A stretch of DNA of 57,710 nucleotides from a virus, in IMG/VR virus record IMGVR_UViG_3300000227_000004, positions 17,564-75,273 of that record, one strand, 5' to 3'. This document shows, piece after piece, positions 1 through 8,952 of the stretch. The position numbers and the translations under genes are program-made. Under the pieces are notes generated by a model, which worked only from the letters and a program-made list of their open reading frames with translations, was not told the origin of the DNA and made no database searches. Numbering within the stretch: the first letter of the stretch is position 1; every line of letters starts with the position of its first letter.

Positions 1-360
1 ACGCCGCCTGTGCAGGGGGACGGATACAATCCGTATGATACCTCCTATCTTTATACGCAGCCCTACGTTCCTTCACAGCCCGCCTCAAATCCTGTATCAG
101 GCGCGGCATCTGCCAATACCGTGACCAATAATCCAAGTATGTTGCGGCGGATAGCCACCAATCCATGGACTTGGGCATACGGCGGATTGATAGGCACGGG
201 CCTCGCCCTGAGAGGTGTAAATGTTGCAAGGAATCCCTCACTTGCAGAGCCAATACAATCAAACAAACCTCAGCAAAAGATTCCCCAATCATTCAGGCAT
301 CCTGCTGACCCAAGACCGTACATGCCTATGCAAAACTATAGATATCCAGGAGATTATTAA
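1..360 (+). CDS. Small virion-type protein, 5' end outside window
   Basis: The frame is open from base 1 (ACG CCG CCT, then a GTG at 10), so the true start probably lies upstream and only the C-terminal 119 or so residues are visible. The visible part is rich in Tyr, Pro and Asn at both ends. It has one short glycine-containing hydrophobic stretch (about residues 51-67 counted from the GTG; NPWTWAYGGLIGTGLAL). It ends two bases before the next gene, and both resemble other small hydrophobic proteins scattered through this head region. The family is not recognised. A structural or morphogenesis role is inferred from position only. Confidence 0.6.
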   Translation, partial: TPPVQGDGYNPYDTSYLYTQPYVPSQPASNPVSGAASANTVTNNPSMLRRIATNPWTWAYGGLIGTGLALRGVNVARNPSLAEPIQSNKPQQKIPQSFRHPADPRPYMPMQNYRYPGDY

Positions 361-362
361 CC

Positions 363-623
363 ATGTTTATTGATAGTAAAAATTTCAGTGTAAGTAAAAT
401 TGTAAAGATGGCGGCTGCTAAGCGACACAGAGAAAAAACTGCCGGGAGTTTTCTAAGAATGCTGCCCTGGGTCGGGCTTCTAGGGGGAGCAGCATACGGT
501 GCTGGAAGTTTAGCTGGTGGCGTTGGTGGTGCGTTTAAAGGTATGTTTTCTAACTTAGGCTTTAATTCAAATTTTGGCAAGGCGCCTACAGCACCCGCTC
601 AGCCAGTAGCTAACAAAAAATAA
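363..623 (+). CDS. Small glycine-zipper hydrophobic protein
   Basis: This 86-residue protein has a basic N-terminal third, a Gly/Ala-rich hydrophobic segment at about residues 33-60 (GGAAYGAGSLAGGVGG) that looks like a glycine zipper or membrane-active helix, and a polar Pro/Ala tail. It carries the peptide KMAAA at residues 15-19, similar to peptides in the capsid protein and other virion-type proteins of this window. It sits between two genes with almost no spacing, so it is probably co-transcribed with them. Family unknown; a virion or ejection protein is possible. Confidence 0.6.
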   Translation: MFIDSKNFSVSKIVKMAAAKRHREKTAGSFLRMLPWVGLLGGAAYGAGSLAGGVGGAFKGMFSNLGFNSNFGKAPTAPAQPVANKK

Positions 624-641
624 CGAAGGCAGGTAAGTGAA

Positions 642-2504
642 ATGCTAGAAAGAGCTTTTGTAAACGACAACGTCGGCTACGAAATAGAGCTTCCGGAAGA
701 CACGTCAGTTTGGACTGGGGAGATTAATAAAATATTGTTCTCCACCTACCCAGAGTTGGCTTCTTTCCCCATAAAGCTCATCATAGATAAGTTCGAGCCC
801 CAGAAGCTGTATGCCAAGGGCTCTTTCGTAGTAGATGCCTCGGGAAGTAGCTTAGTCATTCCAGTTTTAATTAAAAATAAAAAACTTCAGCCCTTTGATA
901 TTGCGCTACTCAATGGTAAGTGGAGATACATGAGCAATAAACTAATTACCGACTTAATTAACGGAAGGCTAGACTTAGGAGTAGCTATGAATAACAAAGA
1001 CAGTATTGATTTTTATGCCGCAGGACTAAGTAACAATGTCCCGAATAACACTGGCACCCGGAACTTTAGAGAAATAACTGCGTCCGTGATAAGCCCCGAT
1101 CAAAGAGAAGAGTTGGCCAGACGGATAACTACTGATAGCTGTATAAAAAGCGCCTGTGTCTCCAACCAAAATTTAGCAGCGACACTTACCTCTATACTAA
1201 GCAAGCAACCTTCCAGGTACAAATCAGCTTTCATTTCTAGAGATGGGTTCTTACATGGGCACATTTATCTCACTAAGAAGAACGGTGATCGGGAAAAGTT
1301 AGCAACTTCGTTTGCTGAGGCCAAGTCTTTTGTCAAAAAATATATGCCGGATAAATACGTAGATTTTATTAAAACCGGCAGCCTCTCTATTCTTGGAGAT
1401 GACAGCGAAGACAGCATGCTCATGCCTGGCATTTCCGGCATTCTAAACAAAATTATGAAGAAAGTCTCGAATCCAGGCATGTTTTCATTTATGCACGGAG
1501 AGGGATTTAGTCCTGTGATGGTCATAAAAATAAAATCAGTTGGTAGTGGCGGTGGCGGTAAAGGCATGCTTGGGAAACTGCTCGGCCTGTCACACGGGGG
1601 TATGATGCACGATGTCGACGACGACACTGAGGCAGTTCCCATGAAAGGGGACTGCTCAAGCATATTGTCTAGCTTTGATAAAAAAAGCCCAGATGATCTG
1701 ATACCAGATGACGATATTCTGATTAATAATTCAGGAGAATATTTAGAGCCAATAACAGTCCATAAAACTATGGACATGCCCATTGGCAAAGTCATAATAG
1801 GTGAAACTAAGCAGGGTGGAGACGCCTTTGTAGGTGTTATCCTGAGTAAATTAGATAGAAGTAAAACTGCATCTGATGCTGGTTTGCCTGAAGGAAACCG
1901 CGTTATATTATCACCTAATGCCGTGTTTTACAAAGTTGCCGAACCTTTGGAAGATAAATTTTTAACAAGCAAGCGAGCCTGCCTCTCGGAGCTGACTAGG
2001 AATGCTCAGCTTTTAACAGTGATAAACCGAGATGAAAACACCGTAGCAATTAAGTGCGCCAAAGAGAATATCATTTGCCCGAAAAATACTATAGAGTATC
2101 AGCTCAATAGTTTTGGCATAAAGAAGGCTGACATTGCTGATGCGATTCCAATGCTCGAAGCAGACGGTAAAGTTGATTTTATCATACCGCTAAGAAACAA
2201 AGTTAAAATCTCTTCGGCACTTAAGGCTAAGATTAGTAAGATTGATTGGTTGAAAGTGGCATCTATAATGCCGACAGAGGAAACTATTGATTCTGCATTG
2301 GCATTAGATTACCTAGATGATAACACTACTGGCAGCTTTTATAAAGCGGTTCCTGTGTACAGAAACGCACTGGCCGAAATGGCCAAACTAATGGCAGGTG
2401 TTCGCTTGGGAAATAACTTAGTTTCCGAAGAAACTCTTAAGACTGCCATGGCCACCTTAGATGACTTAATTACTGAATTGACAGCTTACCGCGAAGGCAT
2501 ATAA
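642..2504 (+). CDS. Large structural protein candidate, unknown
   Basis: This 620-residue protein starts at ATG 642 behind an AGGCAGG-like ribosome site. The N-terminal 120 residues alternate short hydrophobic strands with charged turns and look beta-rich. A Gly-rich linker (GSGGGGKG) lies near residue 305, and the C-terminal 60 residues look helical. I see no ATPase, nuclease or protease motif. Its place just upstream of the terminase would suit a portal protein, but the beta-rich start and absence of long portal-type helices argue against that. I call it a probable virion protein of unknown function. Confidence 0.6.
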   Translation: MLERAFVNDNVGYEIELPEDTSVWTGEINKILFSTYPELASFPIKLIIDKFEPQKLYAKGSFVVDASGSSLVIPVLIKNKKLQPFDIALLNGKWRYMSNKLITDLINGRLDLGVAMNNKDSIDFYAAGLSNNVPNNTGTRNFREITASVISPDQREELARRITTDSCIKSACVSNQNLAATLTSILSKQPSRYKSAFISRDGFLHGHIYLTKKNGDREKLATSFAEAKSFVKKYMPDKYVDFIKTGSLSILGDDSEDSMLMPGISGILNKIMKKVSNPGMFSFMHGEGFSPVMVIKIKSVGSGGGGKGMLGKLLGLSHGGMMHDVDDDTEAVPMKGDCSSILSSFDKKSPDDLIPDDDILINNSGEYLEPITVHKTMDMPIGKVIIGETKQGGDAFVGVILSKLDRSKTASDAGLPEGNRVILSPNAVFYKVAEPLEDKFLTSKRACLSELTRNAQLLTVINRDENTVAIKCAKENIICPKNTIEYQLNSFGIKKADIADAIPMLEADGKVDFIIPLRNKVKISSALKAKISKIDWLKVASIMPTEETIDSALALDYLDDNTTGSFYKAVPVYRNALAEMAKLMAGVRLGNNLVSEETLKTAMATLDDLITELTAYREGI

Positions 2505-2546
2505 CATAACTCAATGCTCAGGAAACCGCCATATAGGAGATACATC

Positions 2547-3341
2547 GTGGCGTCGCTGCTACGAGGTAAATCAATGAAAAGTATCTCCACATGCCTACAG
2601 TCTATGGGATTGATGGGAAGTGGAGGTGCTTCGGTATTTAGTCAGTTAGCTACTGATGAATTACTGAAAGATGCGGCCCTGTTCGCTCGTAGTAATAAAG
2701 TAAAGCGACTGTCGCTTGGTGAAAAGTACGACGTTGGGGATTTTATTTTACATGATTTAGAAAAGACGGAAGTTTGGAACGAGTGCTGGGATCTTGCATC
2801 TGTTCGTAAGTATCGAGAGTACATTTTCATACTTGCCTCAATTCCTAACTACACACCCCTGGCCATCGCAGACATGTTCAATAAAAAGTTCAGTCGTAGT
2901 TTTTCTAAAGAAAGTTTCGATTTGCTTATAAATGCATTTTGGTCAGTAACTGGACTGTCAACCTTAGATATAAAAAACGCAACAGATGCGTTGGCGTCAG
3001 ACACACTTAAGACTGGTATAAACAAGTTGTTATTTGGGAATGCAACAGCGGCTGCCAAATCTGTTGGTGTGAGCTTAAAGTTAAACTATGCGCTAATCCT
3101 TGAAGAAATGCTATCAGATGCGTATCTAAAATACCAAGATGCAGTCTCCAAAAATTTAGACGCGGATACAATTAACAAGCTGGCCGTAGCGGTTATTCGT
3201 GTTGGTGATCGTATTGAGAAGATGAATAGAAAAGACACTGATGTAAACACTTTACATGAATTACTGACAGAGCTTAAGTTAGAAGTTGCCAAGTCAAGCC
3301 CTAAGCTTTCTGACTTCTTAAAAACTAACGAGGTTATTTAA
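2547..3341 (+). CDS. Hypothetical protein upstream of terminase
   Basis: The reading frame opens at ATG 2514, but that codon has no ribosome site. GTG 2547 follows an AGGAG seven bases away and is preferred; ATG 2574 behind GAGG is a third option. The protein (about 264 residues) is mostly helical and soluble, with no recognised motif. It ends directly against the terminase start, so the two are translationally linked. A small terminase subunit would fit the position, but I see no helix-turn-helix or other evidence for that. Confidence 0.6.
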   Translation: MASLLRGKSMKSISTCLQSMGLMGSGGASVFSQLATDELLKDAALFARSNKVKRLSLGEKYDVGDFILHDLEKTEVWNECWDLASVRKYREYIFILASIPNYTPLAIADMFNKKFSRSFSKESFDLLINAFWSVTGLSTLDIKNATDALASDTLKTGINKLLFGNATAAAKSVGVSLKLNYALILEEMLSDAYLKYQDAVSKNLDADTINKLAVAVIRVGDRIEKMNRKDTDVNTLHELLTELKLEVAKSSPKLSDFLKTNEVI

Positions 3342-4892
3342 ATGCTTAGGTCTGCCCTTGTAGAGAAGGTCTTTACCCTTAAAGGCAAGCCCTTTTCTTT
3401 CAGTAAGCGTGAAATGTTTAAATTGATCTACGACAAGCCTCAGAAAAACTCTGTGTATGTCATGGGTCGACAGATGGGTAAGTCAACAACGTTGGCGAAT
3501 GAAATACTATTAGATGCGTTGCTAGTTCCCTGGTTTACTACGCTATTTGTGACTCCCAGAGAAAAACAAACCCGGACGTTTTCAACTGATAAGCTACTCC
3601 CAGTAATAAAATATTCACATATTTTCAGAAAGCTAATGATGGATGCTGATAGCGTATCTAACGTTTTTGATAGATCTTTCAGCAACAACTCTAAAATATT
3701 TTTAAGATACGCATACTTAAGTGCCGACTCTATTCGTGGTATTTCTGCCCACAAAGTCCTACTTGACGAAGTTCAGGATATTATATGGGATAACGTCGGT
3801 GTCATAGACGAAGTTCTGTCTGGTGCAGATCCAGAACTTAGAAGGCGGGCCTATGCAGGAACACCAAAGACTATTAATAATACTCTTAACCGACTTTTTC
3901 AAAAAAGCACCAAGCACGAATACGTCGTCAAGTGCTCGGGATGCAATTCCTGGAATATACTCGGCATTGAAAACGTTGGTCGGCATGGAGTAGTTTGTAA
4001 AAAATGTGACAAACTACTTGGTCCACCATTCGAAGGTATGTGGGTTGCGACTAACGACAGCCCAGAAGCACAAAGGTTGTTCGGGGCCAGGCTGCCGCAG
4101 TTATTATCGCCTGTAGTAGACTGGGAGGAAATGTGGGATAAATTTAACTCGTATCCTACTTATCAATTCTACAATGAAGTCTTGGCGCTGCCATACGATG
4201 TCGGTGCCAACCCAATATCAGAATTAGATTTGATTAACGCCTGCTCAGACGCACCTAACTCATTACCCGCAACCGGCTCAATACAGCCAGGGGCCTTAGC
4301 GCTAGGTATAGATTGGGGGCATGGAGACGCTTCTCTAGGGAGTGCGAAGGGATTTTTACCCACAGGATATACCGTGGTTACATTAGCCCGCTATTATTCG
4401 GATAGAAAATTCAAGCTTATCTGGATAAAAAAATATTCTGGAAAAGAAAGCGATCCGAGAGTACAAGTCCGGGATGTGGCTAGGCTAGCTCGGCTGTATA
4501 GAGTCAACATAGTTGGTGCTGACCATGGTGCCGGTTTTTATCACAACACTGAGCTTAAAGATATGTTAGAGAACATACCTCTGGTGGAGTTTAACGCGTC
4601 TGGAAACGTTAAAGAGAAAATAAAATGGGATCCAGAAATTGATGATAGTCGTATTACTTTCCACAGAACTCGCTGCATGTCTGAGTTTATTCATGAACTG
4701 AAAAACGGCGAAATAGAGCTGCCGAGATGGGAAGACTTTAAAGCTTTTTCAGAAGACTTTACTACTATATATGTAGACTTCTCCAGGAGTGGCAGTATGT
4801 TTTATAATCATGTTTTGCCAGATGACGCTTTTCATGCTACTATGATTGGTAGGTTGGCTGGGCAATTTTACACGCATTATATGCGAAGTTGA
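3342..4892 (+). CDS. terL: Terminase large subunit
   Basis: This 516-residue protein is the DNA-packaging motor ATPase and headful or end-cutting nuclease that docks on the portal. The ATPase domain shows Walker A GRQMGKST (about residues 42-49) and Walker B VLLDE followed by VQD (139-146). Two CxxC pairs (C198/C201 and C219/C222) form a probable zinc ribbon after the ATPase, as in GpA-like terminases. The C-terminal RNase H-like nuclease shows GIDWG (D324), VGADHG (D394) and a late DDAFHA acidic motif. Length is normal for TerL. The TGA stop overlaps the -35 element of a promoter for the following genes. Confidence 0.95.
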   Translation: MLRSALVEKVFTLKGKPFSFSKREMFKLIYDKPQKNSVYVMGRQMGKSTTLANEILLDALLVPWFTTLFVTPREKQTRTFSTDKLLPVIKYSHIFRKLMMDADSVSNVFDRSFSNNSKIFLRYAYLSADSIRGISAHKVLLDEVQDIIWDNVGVIDEVLSGADPELRRRAYAGTPKTINNTLNRLFQKSTKHEYVVKCSGCNSWNILGIENVGRHGVVCKKCDKLLGPPFEGMWVATNDSPEAQRLFGARLPQLLSPVVDWEEMWDKFNSYPTYQFYNEVLALPYDVGANPISELDLINACSDAPNSLPATGSIQPGALALGIDWGHGDASLGSAKGFLPTGYTVVTLARYYSDRKFKLIWIKKYSGKESDPRVQVRDVARLARLYRVNIVGADHGAGFYHNTELKDMLENIPLVEFNASGNVKEKIKWDPEIDDSRITFHRTRCMSEFIHELKNGEIELPRWEDFKAFSEDFTTIYVDFSRSGSMFYNHVLPDDAFHATMIGRLAGQFYTHYMRS

Positions 4893-4917
4893 CTATTGCC
4901 GTGTTAGTATGTATATC
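4889..4917 (+). promoter_or_regulatory. Sigma70-like promoter
   Basis: TTGACT (4889-4894), a 17-base spacer and TATATC (4912-4917) lie at the very end of the terminase gene, about 40 bases before the next start. It has the same form as five other promoters in the structural block. It would drive the 4959-8076 genes. Confidence 0.65.
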
Positions 4918-4958
4918 TTATTAGAACTGTAAACCTGTAATAGTCCGGGAGAATAGCA

Positions 4959-5951
4959 ATGAATGATAAGCTTTTTAAAGATTTAGGAAAAGAGGCTTCT
5001 AAAGCATTTTTAGATAATCTCACTCCTATGAATGAGACAATTACGAAAATGGCTCAGGAACGCGGGCTTAACCAGGAACAGATTGCTCGCGTATGTGAGA
5101 ATGCGAACTTAAGTACTTATAGTACAAAAATGGCTGGTGCTACAGATCGTAAGTTCGAATTTGAGCTGGCAGATAAGGCTAAAATATTTAAAAATCTGGC
5201 CATGCAGGAGCCTGTAAAGCCAGTTAAGACTGCGCATTCTAAAGATGCAGATTATTTTGTTAAGACTGCAACAATCAGTAACGACTCCACTGTCTTTGCT
5301 CCCGAGTATGACACTGATGGGAGGTTCTTAGCTAGTTTGTCCGATGAATCTTCAGAAGACATCGTAATCAAAGTAGCTGACGCTACTCCAGCACTAGATA
5401 AAGAAGGGCATAAGAAGCGCTTCGCAACGCAGAAGGACTTTGTGCTTAGAAACAAAATTGCTGCGGCAAAGGAGAGCTTAGAGGCAGAATTAATGCTCAC
5501 TTACGTTAAACTTTCCAGTGCAATCGATAAAGCAGTAGAACTCATAAAGCAGGCAGCCTTAAATGAAAATCCTTTTCTCATATGGCGTGAGTATGACAAC
5601 AGTGATAAATCTGAAATTGCAGATAAAATATTTGTAAAGGCCGCCAAAGATATCTCTGCCTTCTCTAACAAACGAGCCACTGAGCTTTTACTCGAAGCTA
5701 AAAACTCGGTGATCCCACAACACGACGACTATATCTTAGAGCGGAAAGTAAAGATCGTAGGCAGGGATCCGATAATTAAACAAATTGATGCGATAAGCAA
5801 CTTTAAGAAAATCATAGACAAAATTGAAGACTTTAAGAGTAATGGCGGTGTTTACGAACGAAGCTCTACCCCAGATCCTGGGGTTGCTCACACTTCTGAT
5901 GAGGGCGTCCCCGCGTTAGACTATTATAAAAAGCTTATCGCTGGGGAGTAG
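4959..5951 (+). CDS. Hypothetical helical protein, head module
   Basis: This 330-residue, Lys/Asp/Glu-rich, largely helical protein begins behind GGGAG and is the first gene after a promoter. It contains KMAGAT at residues 57-62, one of the K-hydrophobic-A-A/G motifs shared by virion proteins here. I see no transmembrane segment or enzyme motif. Position between terminase and head protease suggests a capsid-associated, internal head or core protein. It is too short for a typical portal protein. Family not recognised. Confidence 0.6.
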   Translation: MNDKLFKDLGKEASKAFLDNLTPMNETITKMAQERGLNQEQIARVCENANLSTYSTKMAGATDRKFEFELADKAKIFKNLAMQEPVKPVKTAHSKDADYFVKTATISNDSTVFAPEYDTDGRFLASLSDESSEDIVIKVADATPALDKEGHKKRFATQKDFVLRNKIAAAKESLEAELMLTYVKLSSAIDKAVELIKQAALNENPFLIWREYDNSDKSEIADKIFVKAAKDISAFSNKRATELLLEAKNSVIPQHDDYILERKVKIVGRDPIIKQIDAISNFKKIIDKIEDFKSNGGVYERSSTPDPGVAHTSDEGVPALDYYKKLIAGE

Positions 5952-5953
5952 TC

Positions 5954-6655
5954 ATGAGGACTAAGCATAGTAGTTGGGCGCCAGTATTAAAAGAGCTAGG
6001 CTTTGCATCCGCGTTTGCAGGGCTGCTAGGGCCTTCTGTCTTTACCAGCGTTCTATCTCCCGGTGACTCCCCTGGAATGAAGCCGTTAAACTTAAACCCT
6101 AGAGTAGGACTAGGCCAGAACAAGATGGACGATTTTGCCAATCGACTCAATACTAGCCCTCTTTATAAAAAATCATCTGTCGGAGGTAATATGAATCACA
6201 CTGAGATAGTTAGAAAATTTAGAGAAAAGAGAGCTGCCGGTGGGGGAACTTTCCTAGGGGGCATGCTCAAGGAAGTGGCTAAGCCAAGTCTCCAGACAGT
6301 CTTATTTGGTCTGGGCGCGGGTGCCTTGGCCTCTAACTTATACAGCAGATACCAGGATAACGCGAAATCAGAAGCCGCGTATAAAGACATGTTTGTTAAG
6401 TTCCCGGAGTTGCAGGAAGTAGACCAAAATAAAATTAACGACTACTGGGGTTTAATGCAGGAATACGCACCGTCGATGACGAGAAATCCCTTAGTGGCAG
6501 GTCAGTTTATTAAGAACATGGTAGACTATAATCTCAAAGGCGTCGATTTCCCGACACTTAAGAGCGTGCTAGACATAGAGCTTGCCGCCAACAAACGCAG
6601 AGACGACATCATGTCTACTATTGTGAAGAGCGTAGGCGGAAAGATTGATGAGTAA
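5954..6655 (+). CDS. Hypothetical protein with hydrophobic segments
   Basis: This 233-residue protein has two Gly/Ala-rich hydrophobic stretches (about residues 12-35 and 105-122, FGLGAGALASNLY), with a basic region between them (KFREKRAAGGG). The C-terminal part is helical and charged. Two bases separate it from the preceding gene, and its TAA stop overlaps the ATG of the protease gene by one base, so translation is probably coupled. The pattern resembles the small hydrophobic proteins at the start of the window. Function unknown; a virion protein is likely from context. Confidence 0.6.
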   Translation: MRTKHSSWAPVLKELGFASAFAGLLGPSVFTSVLSPGDSPGMKPLNLNPRVGLGQNKMDDFANRLNTSPLYKKSSVGGNMNHTEIVRKFREKRAAGGGTFLGGMLKEVAKPSLQTVLFGLGAGALASNLYSRYQDNAKSEAAYKDMFVKFPELQEVDQNKINDYWGLMQEYAPSMTRNPLVAGQFIKNMVDYNLKGVDFPTLKSVLDIELAANKRRDDIMSTIVKSVGGKIDE

Positions 6656-8076
6656 TGGATAAGTTACTAAGTTATTCTTCGGAAGATGCTAATAATAAGT
6701 ATCTATATACTCTTAGGATGGCTGGCGGCCCTTTGACTAAGCTGGCCGCCGCCTCTGAGTGGCCTCCAGAAGTTACAGACTTTATAAATAAGTTAGTGCC
6801 CAAAGAGCACTGCCATTACTCTTTGTGTAACGCCTTAGGTGCGGGTGAGTACTGGTCATCTAACGTAAACGGAGATTTTTTTGAGCAGGATGAGCTGATA
6901 GAGCATCACCCATCGTTCTTGTCCGGAACACCATTTATGCATCACATAAATAAGGATCCGAGCAAGGGCTACGGTAAAATTCACTTCTCGGCATATAATC
7001 CTAGAATGAATCGTGTAGAACTGGTCGTAGAGTATGACACGACTAAACTGCCTAAAGATATTGTTTCTAAGCTAGAGAAAGATGAGTTAGTGAGCCTGTC
7101 TATGGGGTGTCGAGTGCCCTACGATGTGTGCTCCATTTGTGGAAATAAGGCCCTAACGCCCAAAGACTACTGTGAGCACGTAACTAAGAACGGGCTTAAC
7201 TATGTTTACCCAGATGGTCGAAAAGTATTTGTGTATAATCCTGATCCGGATTTTTTCGACATATCTATTGTAGTAGTCCCTGCAGATAAGACAGCCTGTA
7301 TTTTAGCAAAGATTTTTGGGGCCACTAAAGTAGCCAAGATCTCAGATCCATTAAGGGGTTTCAGAGATTTAGTTATTCCTTCAAGTGTCAAGGCTGCCAT
7401 GGTCAAAGAGGCGGCCGAGAAGGAGAGCGAGCTTGCACCTCCAGACACCCTGAAGAATCTTTCTTTTAAAGAAATAGTAAAAATAGCGGCTGATACTAAA
7501 ACCGCAAAAGGGCTGGCCGATTCTATAAAAGTAAGCAATGCTTACTTTAAGCCCAACGAAATACAGGCGATTTTATTTTCTCAACTGGGGCTAACTAAGA
7601 TAGCCAAAGTGCTGCTTGAGAACAACGCCTACATAGAAGCTGCACGCAACGTAATTACTGATCTTGGACCAGATGGCAAGGCTGTGAAGCTAGCAGGATT
7701 GACACCAAACGCAAGGGCTATTCTGGCTGCCAATAACGTCAGTCCAGAAGTCCTTCAGAGCATTAGCCTGGAAGAAGATGTCAACTCTGTTTTTGGCATA
7801 ACGCCAGAAATGCTGGATGAAATCGCCCGTGTAGCTATGCTGTCTGGTACAGTTGGTGCTGCTATGTCCGGCGGTAGTATGAACTTGGCGGCCCTAGGTA
7901 TGGGAAGCAGTGTGGCGGCAAGGTACTTAAGGTCTGCGCCCAGTGGTGAAAGTGAGATACTTCACCAAATCCGGCAGAATCGGGATTTGAACATAGCACC
8001 TTTGATTAGATCCAAAAGAGCGAGTGTAGACTTGACTTTACGGGAAATATATTCTATACCTTTTATGTGCCGATGA
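6655..8076 (+). CDS. Prohead (head maturation) protease, C-terminally extended
   Basis: The product is a likely serine protease that processes capsid and scaffold proteins inside the prohead. Residues about 50-220 show the pattern of phage prohead proteases: a WSSNVNGDFF segment (67-76), a His pair in FMHHINKDP (H96/H97), and the nucleophile region VSLSMGCRVP (S149). A zinc-knuckle-like set C159/C162/C173/H175 follows, then a conserved strand ending VVVPADK. The usual phage protease is about 200 residues. Here an extra 250 residues, partly Gly/Ala-rich and hydrophobic, may be a fused core or scaffold region. KLAAAS occurs at residues 29-34, a possible self-processing site. The catalytic assignment is from motif recognition only. 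Confidence 0.75.
   Translation: MDKLLSYSSEDANNKYLYTLRMAGGPLTKLAAASEWPPEVTDFINKLVPKEHCHYSLCNALGAGEYWSSNVNGDFFEQDELIEHHPSFLSGTPFMHHINKDPSKGYGKIHFSAYNPRMNRVELVVEYDTTKLPKDIVSKLEKDELVSLSMGCRVPYDVCSICGNKALTPKDYCEHVTKNGLNYVYPDGRKVFVYNPDPDFFDISIVVVPADKTACILAKIFGATKVAKISDPLRGFRDLVIPSSVKAAMVKEAAEKESELAPPDTLKNLSFKEIVKIAADTKTAKGLADSIKVSNAYFKPNEIQAILFSQLGLTKIAKVLLENNAYIEAARNVITDLGPDGKAVKLAGLTPNARAILAANNVSPEVLQSISLEEDVNSVFGITPEMLDEIARVAMLSGTVGAAMSGGSMNLAALGMGSSVAARYLRSAPSGESEILHQIRQNRDLNIAPLIRSKRASVDLTLREIYSIPFMCR
8032..8060 (+). promoter_or_regulatory. Sigma70-like promoter, upstream member of tandem pair
   Basis: TTGACT (8032-8037), a 17-base spacer and TATACC (8055-8060) lie inside the last codons of the protease gene, 69 bases upstream of a second promoter of the same type. 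Together they would give strong transcription of the scaffold and capsid genes. Confidence 0.55.
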
Positions 8077-8100
8077 GTGACAAAATAATCTGAGTTAGTA

Positions 8101-8129
8101 TTGACTATTTTTAGCCAATTAACTATAAA
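8101..8129 (+). promoter_or_regulatory. Sigma70-like promoter for scaffold/capsid genes
   Basis: TTGACT (8101-8106), a 17-base spacer and TATAAA (8124-8129) fill the short gap before the acidic scaffold-like gene at 8150. It is close to consensus and consistent with high expression of the capsid genes. Confidence 0.7.
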
Positions 8130-8149
8130 CTTTTGAAAAGGAGTTAAGA

Positions 8150-8932
8150 GTGATGGGTAGTACATCAGAATCTCTAATTCAAGATATCTTGAATTTGAAG
8201 AACAAAGGTAAAGAAAAAACTGCCGCCATCTCTAAAAGCGACATTCTTGCTGAGACTCTTCTTAAGCTAGCCGAAGAAATGGAAGGCGAAGAAGAAAAAG
8301 AAGAAGAAGAAGAAGAAGGCGAAGAGAAAAGCGAAGAGAAGAAGGATGAAGGTGAGGAAGAGAAGGGCGACTCTAGTACTGAGGACATCGTTGCTGCAGC
8401 TCTTGCTGAGCTTGACAATACCAAAGAAGCAAATTTACGAGGAGAAACTAACGTGAGTAAAATTGATTATGCAAAACTCGCAAAAGAAATTGTAAAGCAA
8501 GCCGTTGACGGCACTGGTGTTTACGGTCTAGATGCAGACATGACTGCCTCTCCCAAGGCCGATCCTGGTGTAGTATCCAGCGAAGCTAAAGCCCTGGCCG
8601 ACAAACAGACCAGCACTACCTCCGCTAATGATCCGAGCATGGGCGTTAAAGGCCCCGTAGACCCGATGATGGGTGCTGCTCCTCAGTCACAGGGCGGTGA
8701 CGAAACCCCCCTCACTCCTGGCGAAATTAAACAGGCAGTTGCTAAAATGAGTGACGAAGATGCCGTCCTGTTCTTCAAACTTGCACAGGTTGGTTATGAC
8801 GTTTCCGTAGACGTTATGTCCGATGAGCTCGTGGAAAAGCAGGCCATGGCCCAAGTTGTGGAAAAAGCTGAGCGCATTAAAGCTGCCGAAGCTTATAATT
8901 ACTTAGTCTCTCGCGGGATTCGCCCGTTTTAA
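8150..8932 (+). CDS. Acidic scaffold/prohead core protein candidate
   Basis: The product (260 residues) has an extremely Glu/Lys-rich segment at about residues 40-75, a Pro/Ser/Thr-rich flexible middle, and a helical C-terminal 70 residues. Such an acidic, disordered-then-helical protein between protease and capsid protein is typical of phage scaffolds, but this is inference. GTG 8150 and ATG 8153 are both possible starts behind AAAGGAG. KTAAIS at residues 23-28 could be a protease site. A second ribosome site and in-frame GTG at 8453 could make a shorter product without the acidic region. Confidence 0.65.
   Translation: MMGSTSESLIQDILNLKNKGKEKTAAISKSDILAETLLKLAEEMEGEEEKEEEEEEGEEKSEEKKDEGEEEKGDSSTEDIVAAALAELDNTKEANLRGETNVSKIDYAKLAKEIVKQAVDGTGVYGLDADMTASPKADPGVVSSEAKALADKQTSTTSANDPSMGVKGPVDPMMGAAPQSQGGDETPLTPGEIKQAVAKMSDEDAVLFFKLAQVGYDVSVDVMSDELVEKQAMAQVVEKAERIKAAEAYNYLVSRGIRPF
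8453..8932 (+). CDS. Possible internal-start short form of scaffold protein
   Basis: Inside the scaffold-like gene a GAGGAG lies nine bases before GTG 8453, which is in frame (codon 102). Initiation there would give a 159-residue protein starting VSKIDYAKLAKE, containing only the linker and helical C-terminal part. Nested scaffold products are known in other phages (lambda Nu3 inside C is the classic case). Whether this start is used cannot be decided from sequence alone. Confidence 0.35.
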   Translation: MSKIDYAKLAKEIVKQAVDGTGVYGLDADMTASPKADPGVVSSEAKALADKQTSTTSANDPSMGVKGPVDPMMGAAPQSQGGDETPLTPGEIKQAVAKMSDEDAVLFFKLAQVGYDVSVDVMSDELVEKQAMAQVVEKAERIKAAEAYNYLVSRGIRPF

Positions 8933-8952
8933 TCTTACTTAGGAGATGACAG

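Noticed and set aside
642-2504. Portal protein
   Set aside because: The position and size would fit, but the sequence is beta-rich at the start, has a glycine linker and lacks the long helical stem and wing pattern I would expect.
8002-8030. A third promoter (TTGATT, 17 bases, TGTAGA)
   Set aside because: The -10 is poor and it lies in coding sequence; probably chance next to two better promoters.
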